This document shows, piece after piece, positions 17,445 to 25,374 of a stretch of DNA of 64,000 nt. The DNA is from G963666705 sp963666705 (lineage in GTDB: Bacteria; Pseudomonadota; Alphaproteobacteria; CADEGL01), in assembly GCA_963666705.2 (NCBI GenBank), contig CAXXKO010000025.1:124001-188000 (forward strand), read 5' to 3'. Under the pieces are notes generated by a model. It saw only the letters and a program-made list of their open reading frames with translations, did not search any database and was not told where the DNA came from. The position numbers were made by a program, and so were the translations under genes. How positions within the stretch are numbered: the stretch's first letter is position 1; the number at the start of each line of letters is the position of its first letter.

Positions 17445-19403
17445 ATGGCCCTGATCCGGCATCAATATCTGCGGCAGTTGCCGGCCCTGCTCGCGGTTGC
17501 CGCCGTGGTGGCCACGCTGGTCGTCGCGGTGCCCCGCACCCTGCCCTTCACGGCCGTGGTGGAGCGCTCGGTCGCGGACTTGCGCATCGCCTTCCTCACA
17601 CCCGAGGAGCCACAGCACCCCGACATCGTAATTTTGGAGATCACCGAGGACACCCTCGCGTCCCTGCCCTACCGCTCCCCCGTCGATCGTGCGTTCCTCG
17701 CCACGATCCTGGAGAAGCTGGCCGGCGCGGGGGTCCGGGCGGTCGGCCTCGACATCCTGATCGACCGCGCCACGGAGCCCGAAAAGGACGGGCGCCTGCG
17801 CCGGATCATAGGGAGCTATCCCGTTCCGTTGATCGCGGCCTGGTCGACAACGGCCCTCGGGCTGACCGAATCTCAGGCGGGCTATCTCCGTGATTTCCTG
17901 CCGGTGGAGAGCCGGGGCCTCGCCGTCCTCCTTCGCGACCCATACGACGATACGGTTCGCTGGCTCTATCCCGGCCACGAGGAGGCCGGCGCGTGGGTGC
18001 CGGGCCTGGCCTGGGCATTGGCGGACGCTCTCGGCGCCGATCCCGACAGGGAGACGAAACCGCTCGCCTGGCGCGGCCGGCCCGCCAACGGCGACGCGCC
18101 CTTCGCATCCTTCCCGGCGCACGCCGCCGGTTTCCTGCCCGACGACTGGCTCGAGGGCAAGATCGTGCTGATCGGCGCCAACCAGCCCGACAGCGACCGC
18201 CACCGCACCCCTTTCGCCACCGCGCTCGACCCCCGGGCCGGCCAGATGCCCGGCATACGGATCCACGCCACCGGCCTGGCCCAATATCTCGACGGGCGGT
18301 CGCCGGCGATGCCCTCCCTCGCCCTCAGTATCATCATCGCGCTCGCGGCGGCGTCGGTTGGCGTGCTGGTGGCGCTCCTCGATGCACCGGTCGCGGTCAA
18401 GCTCGCCGGGCTCGCGGGCCTCGCGCTCCTCTATTGGGTCGGCGGGTTCGCGCTGTTCGACGCGGGCGGCCCGCTCATCCCGCTCGTCATGCCGACCGTG
18501 GGGCTGGGTGCCGCGTATGGGATCGGCGGCACCTTCACCGACCGGCGCCACCGCCAGCAGCAACGCTTCATCCGGCAAGCCTTCTCGCAATATGTCTCGC
18601 CCAAGATCGCGGAGCGTCTGAGCGCCGAGCCCGGCCGGCTCCGCCTCGGCGGCGAGAAGCGCGAGATCACCGTCATATTCACGGACATCGCCGGCTTTAC
18701 GGACATGTCCGAGAAGCTCGAGGCCGAGGAGCTGGGCGCCGTCCTCAACGAATATCTCGACACCATGACAGGCATCGCCATGGCGCGCGGCGGGACGGTC
18801 GACAAGTTCATCGGCGACGCGGTCGTGGTCCTCTTCGGCGCGCCCGAGGCCCAGGCCGACCACGCCGAGCGCGCCGTCGCCTGCGCGCGCGAGCTCGATG
18901 CCGCGGCCCGGGCCATCGCGGCCAGGCATGCCGCGCGCGGCCTCGATTTCGGCATGACCCGCATCGGCGTCCATAGCGGCGAGGCGGTGGTCGGCAATTT
19001 CGGCGGCGCCAACCGCTTCGACTACACGGCCATGGGCGACACCATGAACACCGCCTCCCGCCTCGAGGGCGCCAACAAGCATCTCGGCACCCATGTCTGC
19101 GTGAGCGCGGCGGCCGCCGGGCGCTGCCCGGGACAGGCGTTCCGGCCCATCGGGACCATCGTGCTCATGGGCAAGGAGGTGGAAATCAAGGCCTTCGAGC
19201 CGCTCTCGGACGAGGCCGCCGCATCCGCCCGCATCGCCGCCTACCGCGCCGCCTTCGAGGCCATGCGGATGCGCGATCCGGCGGCGGCCGACATGTTCGC
19301 GGCGCTGTCGCGCGATAACGCCGGCGACACCCTCGCGGCCATGCACCTCGAGCGCCTGCGGGCGGGGGAGACCGGTGAGCGCATCGTGCTCACGTCCAAA
19401 TAG
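17445..19403 (+). CDS. CHASE2-domain adenylate cyclase, membrane bound
   Basis: This 652-residue sensor begins with one transmembrane helix (about 12-30). An extracytoplasmic CHASE2 domain (about 35-285, with VGLDILIDRATEP and GKIVLIGANQPDSDRHRTP) follows, then three transmembrane helices (about 291-363) and a cytoplasmic class III cyclase domain (about 400-620). The metal-binding Asp414 (FTDIAGFT) and Asp458 (DKFIGDAVV) are present. Lys454 predicts ATP rather than GTP as substrate. Such proteins make cAMP in response to an unknown external signal. The secreted paralogs encoded on both sides (14885-15622 and 19470-20183) are candidate periplasmic partners. Confidence 0.92.
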   Translation: MALIRHQYLRQLPALLAVAAVVATLVVAVPRTLPFTAVVERSVADLRIAFLTPEEPQHPDIVILEITEDTLASLPYRSPVDRAFLATILEKLAGAGVRAVGLDILIDRATEPEKDGRLRRIIGSYPVPLIAAWSTTALGLTESQAGYLRDFLPVESRGLAVLLRDPYDDTVRWLYPGHEEAGAWVPGLAWALADALGADPDRETKPLAWRGRPANGDAPFASFPAHAAGFLPDDWLEGKIVLIGANQPDSDRHRTPFATALDPRAGQMPGIRIHATGLAQYLDGRSPAMPSLALSIIIALAAASVGVLVALLDAPVAVKLAGLAGLALLYWVGGFALFDAGGPLIPLVMPTVGLGAAYGIGGTFTDRRHRQQQRFIRQAFSQYVSPKIAERLSAEPGRLRLGGEKREITVIFTDIAGFTDMSEKLEAEELGAVLNEYLDTMTGIAMARGGTVDKFIGDAVVVLFGAPEAQADHAERAVACARELDAAARAIAARHAARGLDFGMTRIGVHSGEAVVGNFGGANRFDYTAMGDTMNTASRLEGANKHLGTHVCVSAAAAGRCPGQAFRPIGTIVLMGKEVEIKAFEPLSDEAAASARIAAYRAAFEAMRMRDPAAADMFAALSRDNAGDTLAAMHLERLRAGETGERIVLTSK

Positions 19404-19469
19404 GCTCAATTCTCAAGCCGCGATCGTTCTGGTAGGCTGGGCTCGGAAGCCTGAACACTGGAGAATCGG

Positions 19470-20183
19470 ATGCGCGCTCTCATCGCCGCAATGGCGCTCT
19501 CGATCGTCTTGGCTATCGGCCCCGCGCTGGCCGGCAGTCTCGTCGTGATCGAATCGAACGCACCCGGCATCACCCCCGGCCAGGTGTTGGACGGGTCCCA
19601 GACCTTGGAAGTGCCCGGCGGCATGGAAGTCACCTGCATCGGCCAGGACGGCGACACCATCAAGCTGACTGGGCCCTACATGGGTGTGCCGGCGCCGAGC
19701 GGCGGGGCCGGCAACGCCAATTTCCTCGACGGCCTCTCCGCCCTCATCGCACCCCAGGGCGGCCAGAGCGTGGCGCTCGGCGCGACGCGCGAGGTCAAGG
19801 GGGCGGCGGGCGTGCCGGGCTCGCCGTGGCTGATCGATGTCTCGAAATCGGGCGACCGCTGTGTCCGTCCGACGGGCTCGCCGGTGCTGTGGCGCCCGGA
19901 TGCCGAGGCGCCGGCGGAGCTCTATCTGAAGCGCTTCGGCGACGATACGGAGGCCGAGGTCGACTGGGCCGGCGCGGCGGCCGAGCTCGATTGGCCGAGC
20001 GAGATCGCGCTGGCCGACGGCGGCGTCTACCTGGTGCGCCTCGGCCGCTCGGCGTCGATGAAGAAGCTCACCCTGCACATGGTGCCGGCGGGCCTCGCCA
20101 CCGACGCGCACCGGGCCGTGTGGATGGCCGGCCAGCGCTGCACCCGCCAGGCCCGGCGGCTTCTCCTGGGCGCCGTCCAGTAA
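19470..20183 (+). CDS. Secreted protein, paralog B of a pair flanking a CHASE2 cyclase
   Basis: This is a 237-residue exported protein with signal peptide MRALIAAMALSIVLAIGPALAG. The mature part starts SLVVIESNAPGITPGQVLDGSQTLEVPGG, then VTCIGQDGDTIKLTGPYMG, a Gly-rich linker, and GDRCVRPTGSPVLWRPDAE. These are the same building blocks in the same order as the protein encoded at 14885-15622. It sits 66 bp downstream of the cyclase gene on the same strand and is probably cotranscribed with it. Its last 157 bp overlap the 3' end of the opposite-strand dioxygenase gene. Its function is unknown. A FecR-like or signal-sensing periplasmic role is a guess from context. Confidence 0.78.
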   Translation: MRALIAAMALSIVLAIGPALAGSLVVIESNAPGITPGQVLDGSQTLEVPGGMEVTCIGQDGDTIKLTGPYMGVPAPSGGAGNANFLDGLSALIAPQGGQSVALGATREVKGAAGVPGSPWLIDVSKSGDRCVRPTGSPVLWRPDAEAPAELYLKRFGDDTEAEVDWAGAAAELDWPSEIALADGGVYLVRLGRSASMKKLTLHMVPAGLATDAHRAVWMAGQRCTRQARRLLLGAVQ

Positions 20184-21160
20184 TTCCAAGCCGCGGTGTC
20201 GGGACCCCCTCCGCTCGGCAGGGCGTGCCGCGATTCCCAGGGCGCATAGAGGTCGATGAGGTTGGGGCCGGCGCGCCGCGGCGCCCGGCTCCGGATCCAC
20301 AGGCGCAGGAGGTGCCGCTTGCGCCCAGGGCCGTCCCGGTAGGCCGTGCGTGAGTGCAGCACGACGTAGTTGTTGATGAGCTGGATATCGCCCGGGCGCA
20401 GGGCCATCCGCACCTGGATATCGGGGCGCGCCAGGACCGCGTCGAGATAGTCGAGGGCCTCGGTCTCGATGTCCGCGACCGCGATGCCCTCGCGCTCGAG
20501 CCAGTCGCTCGGGTTGCGGTTGTAGCAGCAGTGGATGAGGCCGCCCTCGGCGCGGAAGACGGGCAGACGCTCGGGCGTGACCGGCGGCTCGCCTCGCCCA
20601 TGCTCGCCGCGGCGGTGATGGTGGAAGCCGCGGCACAGGACCTCGAGCAGATCGGGCCGCTCCGCGAGGATCGTATTGTGGGCCGTGGCGGCGCTCGCGA
20701 GGATGCTGAGCCCGCCCTCGGCCGCCATGCCCAGGCACATGAGCGCCGCATAGTCCGAGCCGTCCGTATGGAACGGCAGATGGGCGGTGCCCGAATAGCC
20801 GCGCGTGGTGTGGTCGAAGGGCAGGCCCCGGTCGGTGATGTCCTCGATTCTGTTGCGGCGCACGGTCTGGTCGACGAGGCGGCCCAGGCGCGCGCCCAGC
20901 AGCGAGAGCGCCCGCGCGTTGCCCTCCCGGTCGTGGCGCTCGGCGGGCCAGCCGGTGAGGAGGGTGAAGCCCGGGCCGGCCTCGAGCGCCGCCAGCACGG
21001 TCGCCATGAATGCCTCCGTCGCGGGCCGGGCCGTCGCACCCGCTTCGAGCTCCGCGATCGCCTCGGCCGGCAGCGGCCGCGCCCAGTCGTCCCGTCCGGG
21101 ATAGTCCGTGGCCGACCAGGCCGTCCCGTCCCGGATCGGCGCGCGCGCGCTCGCAACCAT
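20027..21160 (-). CDS. TauD/TfdA-family Fe(II)/2-oxoglutarate dioxygenase
   Basis: This is a 377-residue oxygenase of the TauD/gamma-butyrobetaine-hydroxylase group. The iron ligands are His131 and Asp133 (FHTDGSDY) and the distal His in VVLHSRTAY. The Arg in LLRLWIR should hold 2-oxoglutarate. The start at 21160 (MVASARAPIRDG) is favoured by a strong site, gtgggagggcaggcg; another ATG lies 33 bp upstream. The Arg-rich last 40 or so residues look unlike the family and overlap the neighbouring secreted-protein gene, so the original stop may have been lost. The substrate is unknown. Confidence 0.85.
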   Translation of the reverse strand: MVASARAPIRDGTAWSATDYPGRDDWARPLPAEAIAELEAGATARPATEAFMATVLAALEAGPGFTLLTGWPAERHDREGNARALSLLGARLGRLVDQTVRRNRIEDITDRGLPFDHTTRGYSGTAHLPFHTDGSDYAALMCLGMAAEGGLSILASAATAHNTILAERPDLLEVLCRGFHHHRRGEHGRGEPPVTPERLPVFRAEGGLIHCCYNRNPSDWLEREGIAVADIETEALDYLDAVLARPDIQVRMALRPGDIQLINNYVVLHSRTAYRDGPGRKRHLLRLWIRSRAPRRAGPNLIDLYAPWESRHALPSGGGPDTAAWNYWTAPRRSRRAWRVQRWPAIHTARCASVARPAGTMCRVSFFIDAERPRRTR

Positions 21161-21327
21161 CGCCTGCCCTCCCACCCGCGTCTTGCCGAGCATAGCGCCG
21201 CGCGCGAGGCCGGGCCACGGCGAAGGCGCGGCGCGCGTTGACCGCCGCCGGGGCCGCTGGTAGCGTTTTCGCGGGGTGGCACGGGACGCCGCCCCCGCCA
21301 TGCCGTCGACGGGGAAGAGGGTGAGCC

Positions 21328-22467
21328 ATGGGCGAGGAGGACGCCGTTCGACCGGCATCGGCCGGGATCGACCTCGACGCCCTGGCGCGCAACTACCGCG
21401 AGGTCGCGCGGCGCGTGGGGCCGGAGATCAAGATCATCGCCTCGGTCAAGGGCGACGCCTACGGCCACGGCGCCGTGGCCTGCGCCGAGCGGCTGGTGGC
21501 CGAGGGCGCCTTCGCCCTGGCGACCGGCGACCTGGGCGAGGCGACCGCCATGCGCGAGGCCGGCATCACGACGCCCATCCTCATGTTCGCGGGCATCCTG
21601 CCGGCCGGCGTCGGGGCGCTGCTGCGCCGCGGCCTCATCCCCACGGTCTACGACATGGACGGGGTGGAGGCGGCCGCCAACGCGACGGCGGAGGAGGCGC
21701 CCGTCTACATCAAGGTCGATTGCGGGCTCGGCCGCCTCGGCGTCGGCCTCGACGAGGCGCACGATCTCGTGGCCTGGGCCGTCGCCACCCCCGGCGTGCG
21801 GGTCGAGGGCATCTACACCCACCTGCCGTTCGCCGACGCGGCCGGCCGCGCGTGGTCGGCCGCCAACCTGGCCGGCTTCGACGCGCTCGTCGCCGGCCTC
21901 GACGGGGCCGGGATCCAGGTGCCCGTGACCCAGGCCATGGCGAGCGCGGCCGTCCTCGCCGGCCTCCGGGATTCGTGCAACGCGGTCTGCGTCGGCCACC
22001 TGCTCTACGGCCTCTCGCCCATGGCCCCGGGCGAGGCGGACATGGGCGGCTTCGCGCCCGTCCTCGCCACCATCCGGGCCCGGCTCATCCACGTGGCCCA
22101 TCATCCCGCGGGGCGGGACGTCGCCGTCGGCGGGCGCTACGGAATCGGCAACGCAATGGTGACCGGGGTGGTGCCCATGGGCATGCACCACGGCATGCGC
22201 GGGCCGGCGCCCGGACGGACGTCCGAGGTCCTGTTCCGGGGCCGGCGCGCGCCGGTCTTGAGCGTCTCGCTCGAACACACCACGATCGACCTGACGGGCG
22301 TCGAGGACCCCCGCATCGGCGAGGTCGCCACGGCCCTGGGCGCCGATGGCGGCGAGCGCATCACCATCGAGGAGATGGCCGAGCGCCAGGCCCGCGCGCC
22401 GCTCGAGGTCGCCATGACCTTCTCGCGCCGCCTGCGTACCGAGGACCCGGGCGGAGGGCCGCAATAG
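21328..22467 (+). CDS. Alanine-racemase-like PLP protein lacking key active-site residues
   Basis: This 379-residue protein has fold type III layout. The PLP lysine (Lys41 in SVKGDAYGHG), the VDCGLGRLGVG strand and the THLPFAD histidine are present. Several residues that define alanine racemases are changed. The catalytic tyrosine (Tyr265 in Geobacillus Alr, motif VSYGxxY) is Val267 in VAVGGRY. Tyr284 (GYADG) is Met286. The PLP-contacting Arg219 position is Cys221. The CMD motif reads SLE. It is therefore probably not an alanine racemase, and a different racemase or lyase is possible. A canonical alr lies at 54879-56006. The 110-bp repeat array begins at its stop codon. Confidence 0.75.
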   Translation: MGEEDAVRPASAGIDLDALARNYREVARRVGPEIKIIASVKGDAYGHGAVACAERLVAEGAFALATGDLGEATAMREAGITTPILMFAGILPAGVGALLRRGLIPTVYDMDGVEAAANATAEEAPVYIKVDCGLGRLGVGLDEAHDLVAWAVATPGVRVEGIYTHLPFADAAGRAWSAANLAGFDALVAGLDGAGIQVPVTQAMASAAVLAGLRDSCNAVCVGHLLYGLSPMAPGEADMGGFAPVLATIRARLIHVAHHPAGRDVAVGGRYGIGNAMVTGVVPMGMHHGMRGPAPGRTSEVLFRGRRAPVLSVSLEHTTIDLTGVEDPRIGEVATALGADGGERITIEEMAERQARAPLEVAMTFSRRLRTEDPGGGPQ

Positions 22468-23445
22468 AGCGCCTCCAGCTCGACTGGAATCGCTCCAGGC
22501 CGCAAGGTGGCCCGCCGGTCGTCCGGCGCGCCCGCGCGGGCGCGGACCTCTTGGTCCACTGCCGCGAGCGACAAAACGCGCGAGCGGTAGCTCGACTGGA
22601 ATCGCTCCAGGCCGCAAGGCGGCCCGCCGGCCGTCCGGCGCGCCCGCGCAGGCGCGGACCTCTCGGTCCGCTGCCGCGAGCGACAAAAGAGCGGTTCCAG
22701 CTCGACTGGAATCGCTCCAGGCCGCAAGGCGGCCCGCCGGCCGTCCGGCGCGCCCGCGCAGGCGCGGACCTCTCGGTCCGCTGCCGCGAGCGACAAAAGA
22801 GCGGTTCCAGCTCGACTGGAATCGCTCCAGGCCGCAAGGCGGCCCGCCGGCCGTCCGGCGCGCCCGCGTGGGCGCGGACCTCTCGGTCCGCTGCCGCGAG
22901 CGACAAAAGAGCGGTTCCAGCTCGACTGGAATCGCTCCAGGCCGCAAGGCGGCCCGCCGGCCGTCCGGCGCGCCCGCGCGGGCGTGGACCTCTCGGTCCG
23001 CTGCCGCGAGCGACAAAAGAGCGGTTCCAGCTCGACTGGAATCGCTCCAGGCCGCAAGGCGGCCCGCCGGCCGTCCGGCGCGCCCGCGCAGGCGCGGACC
23101 TCTCGGTCCGCTGCCGCGAGCGACAAAAGAGCGGTTCCAGCTCGACTGGAATCGCTCCAGGCCGCAAGGCGGCCCGCCGGCCGTCCGGCGCGCCCGCGCA
23201 GGCGCGGACCACTTACGATCGATGACGGGACGGTTATGTCCTGGATGGGCGCGCCCGCGCAGGCGCGGACCACTTGGTCCGCTGCCGCGAGCGACAAAAG
23301 AGCGGTTCCAGCTCGACTGGAACCGCTCCAGGCCGCAAGGCGGCCCGCCGGCCGCCCGGCGCGCCCGCGCAGGCGCGGACCTCTCGGTCCGCTGCCGCGA
23401 GCGAAACAAATGCTAGAGTGGGTCCGATCGAGGCGGACCCGCTCC
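22468..23445. repeat. Tandem array of about eight 110-bp structured repeats
   Basis: The motif cgactggaa recurs at 22481, 22592, 22702, 22812, 22922, 23032, 23142 and 23314. The period is 110 bp (first step 111), except for a 62-bp partial unit before the last copy. Each unit holds several hairpins: agcggttccag-ctcga-ctggaaccgct, ggccgcaaggcggcc, a gcgcgcccgcgcaggcgcg arm, and ggacctctcggtcc. Units are nearly identical, with scattered substitutions. The array ends with gctagagtgggtccgatcgaggcggaccc. A solo related element lies at 25769-25920. Because 110 is not divisible by three, long open frames across it are artefacts. Confidence 0.93.
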
Positions 23446-23495
23446 AGTGGGGCCTGGAGGTGCCGGGACCGACACGGGAACAAGGGAGAGACCCA

Positions 23496-24212
23496 ATGAC
23501 CAGGCCGCTCGAAGGAAAGCTCGCCGTCGTCACCGGCGCCACCCGCGGCCTCGGCCGCGCCATCGCCATCCGCCTGCGCGACGACGGCGCGGAAGTGATC
23601 GGCATGGGCACGAAGCCCGACGGGCAGGTGCCCGAGGGCTGCGAGTTCATGGCCGCGGACTTCGCCGACCACGCCGCCACCGAGGCCGTGGCCGAGCGCA
23701 TCCGCGCGCGCGCGCCCTTGATCCTGGTCAACAACGCGGGCCTGGGCATCGAGCGCGGCATCGAGGAGCTGACGACGGATGAGTTCCGCTTCGTCCACGA
23801 CGTCAACCTCGTCGCCCCCATGGTGCTCTCCCGGGCGGTGGTGCCGGGCATGCGCGCGGCGGGCTGGGGCCGCATCCTCAACGTGGGCTCGATCTACGGC
23901 AGCATCAGCCGCGAGAAGCGCATTCCCTACTCCTCGAGCAAGTTCGGCATCGACGGCCTGACGGCCGCCCTGGCGCCCGAGGTTGCGCGCGACGGCATCC
24001 TCGTCAACACCATCGCGCCCGGCTTCATCTACACGGACATGATCGACGACGCCGACGACATCGACGTGCCCGCGCTGGAAGCCAGCATCCCCATCGGCCG
24101 CATGGCCCAGCCCGAGGAGATCGCCGCCTTCGCCGCCTGGCTCGTGGGCCCCGAGAACACCTATGTGAGCGGCTCGAGCCTCGTCATCGACGGCGGGCTG
24201 GTGCGGGTGTGA
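23496..24212 (+). CDS. SDR-family oxidoreductase
   Basis: This is a 238-residue classical short-chain dehydrogenase/reductase. The nucleotide-binding glycine motif is TGATRGLG. NNAG occurs at about residue 80, the catalytic Ser is in NVGSIYGS, and the Tyr-Lys pair is in YSSSK. The C-terminal phrases PGFIYTDM and VSGSSLVIDGG are standard. The substrate is unknown. The start at 23496 follows caagggagagaccca. It lies directly after the 110-bp repeat array, which therefore forms its upstream region. An upstream reading through the repeats is open but should not be taken as part of the gene. Confidence 0.88.
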   Translation: MTRPLEGKLAVVTGATRGLGRAIAIRLRDDGAEVIGMGTKPDGQVPEGCEFMAADFADHAATEAVAERIRARAPLILVNNAGLGIERGIEELTTDEFRFVHDVNLVAPMVLSRAVVPGMRAAGWGRILNVGSIYGSISREKRIPYSSSKFGIDGLTAALAPEVARDGILVNTIAPGFIYTDMIDDADDIDVPALEASIPIGRMAQPEEIAAFAAWLVGPENTYVSGSSLVIDGGLVRV

Positions 24213-24219
24213 GGGGGAT

Positions 24220-24276
24220 TTACAAGTCTTTGCGCGGGCGCGGGGAGGCGTGGATCGCGGCGGCGATGTTGCGGTT
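24220..24276 (-). pseudogene. Orphan 3' tail of a dgcA-like gene (fragment 1)
   Basis: On the minus strand this reads NRNIAAAIHASPRPRKDL followed by TAA. That matches the C-terminus of the demethylase encoded at 26777-28819 (SRNIHAAIYDSLRLCKDL) at most positions. No upstream coding sequence of the family remains. It lies just beyond the SDR stop. A second fragment is at 25619-25660. Both fragments lie near a GGTGTCAGGCACC palindrome, which hints at a shared origin by duplication and decay. Confidence 0.5.
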
Positions 24277-24537
24277 CGAGATCGAGGCACCTGCGCAAGC
24301 AAAAAAGGTGTCAGGCACCTTATACCAACGGCCCATAAGCATGACCCGTTGTATGTTCCCTCAAGCGCCGGGCGGGCGCATCCGCGCCCTTGGCTTACCT
24401 CGCATAAGCTCGGGCGCGCGGTCGCGCTTGCCAGCGGTCGATGAGTCAAGCTCATCGACCGCTGGTATTATTCGCGGTCGGATGCCCATTGCGCCATCAT
24501 TGCCGGTGATCGGGATGCGCCATCCGGGGAATCCCGG
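24277..24537. other. Gene-free region with two palindromes
   Basis: No gene is seen here. Two structured sites stand out. The first is the palindrome GGTGTCAGGCACC at 24307-24319, preceded by a run of six A; it occurs again at 25584-25596. The second is a perfect 15-bp hairpin with a 5-base loop at 24431-24465 (ccagcggtcgatgag / ctcatcgaccgctgg). It lies between two convergent genes and could act as a terminator, although it lacks a clean T-run. Confidence 0.6.
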
Positions 24538-25374
24538 CTAAACGAGGGTCCTGGCAAGCCGAAAACCGATGAAGTGGTGCCGCAAGTCGGAGTCGTACCC
24601 GCTGCGGATCGCCGAGCGGAGGTCCCCCGGCTTGCTGCTCCAGGAGCCGCCCCGAAAAACGCGGGCCCTTTTCTCTGGCCCTTTCTCCCACGCGCTTCCG
24701 TCGGCGGGCGCGCCCTCGTAGCTTTCGCTCCACGCGTCCTGTGTCCACTCCCAGACGTTGCCGTGCATGTCGTAGAGGCCCCAACCATTGGCCGGAAACG
24801 ATCCGACTTCGGTCGTCTTGCCGAATATCAAGCCGAAATTGGCATCGTGCTTGGTCGGCCCGCGAATTCCCCAGCTGTGGCTCGTCCTCGTTCCGGCGCG
24901 GCACGCATACTCCCACTCGGCTTCCGCGAGCAGACGGTACCGGTCGTCCACGACCTTTTCCGTCTGGGCGCTGAGCCAGTCCGCGTAGGCCCAGGCGTCC
25001 TCCCAACTCACATGGATGACCGGCCTGCGGCCGCGCCCCCACCCGTCGTCCCCCGGATCGGGTTGCCCGGTCGCGTCGCAATAGGCGTCGTACTCCTCGA
25101 ACGTCACGGGAAAACGCCCGACGGCGAAACGCCGCGCGATACGCACCGCGTGACAGGGGCGCTCGTCGGCGAGCCCGAGGTGCAGATTTTCCCATTCCAC
25201 CTCGCTACCCTTGTGCCGCAGGAATAGCGCCTCGTCCTGCTCCGACGTCTTGTCGGGCGAGCCCATCAGGAACTCACCGGCCGGGATCACGACCATCTCG
25301 GGGCACCACGGCTCGTCGATATCGCGTAAACGAGCCAGGTCCCTTGGCCGCGGCTCATTCGGTCCAAAACCCAT
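24538..25374 (-). CDS. SUMF1/formylglycine-generating-enzyme-like domain protein
   Basis: This is a 278-residue protein with a single SUMF1-type fold: MVVIPAGEFLMGSP, VGRFPVTFEEYDAYC, PVIHVSWEDAWAYADWLS, RLLAEAEWEYACRAG, GLYDMHGNVWEWTQD and FRGGSWSSKPGDLRSAIR. True formylglycine-generating enzymes carry catalytic cysteines in the last block (GGSxxCxxSYCxRYR). Here that block has none, so sulfatase activation is unlikely, and a binding or other role is more probable. No sulfatase is encoded in this window. The start at 25374 (MGFGPNEPRP) is chosen as the first Met beside the conserved part; a start at 25476 is possible. Confidence 0.82.
   Translation of the reverse strand: MGFGPNEPRPRDLARLRDIDEPWCPEMVVIPAGEFLMGSPDKTSEQDEALFLRHKGSEVEWENLHLGLADERPCHAVRIARRFAVGRFPVTFEEYDAYCDATGQPDPGDDGWGRGRRPVIHVSWEDAWAYADWLSAQTEKVVDDRYRLLAEAEWEYACRAGTRTSHSWGIRGPTKHDANFGLIFGKTTEVGSFPANGWGLYDMHGNVWEWTQDAWSESYEGAPADGSAWEKGPEKRARVFRGGSWSSKPGDLRSAIRSGYDSDLRHHFIGFRLARTLV

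Noticed and set aside
22468..23445. Possible CRISPR array.
   Set aside because: The whole 110-bp unit repeats without unique spacers, and no cas genes are present.
20068..24455. Very long open frames (up to over 1000 codons) through the 110-bp repeat array on both strands.
   Set aside because: The repeat unit lacks stop codons in several frames and its period is not a multiple of three. The translated proteins are just the repeat cycled through frames and fused to antisense of real genes.
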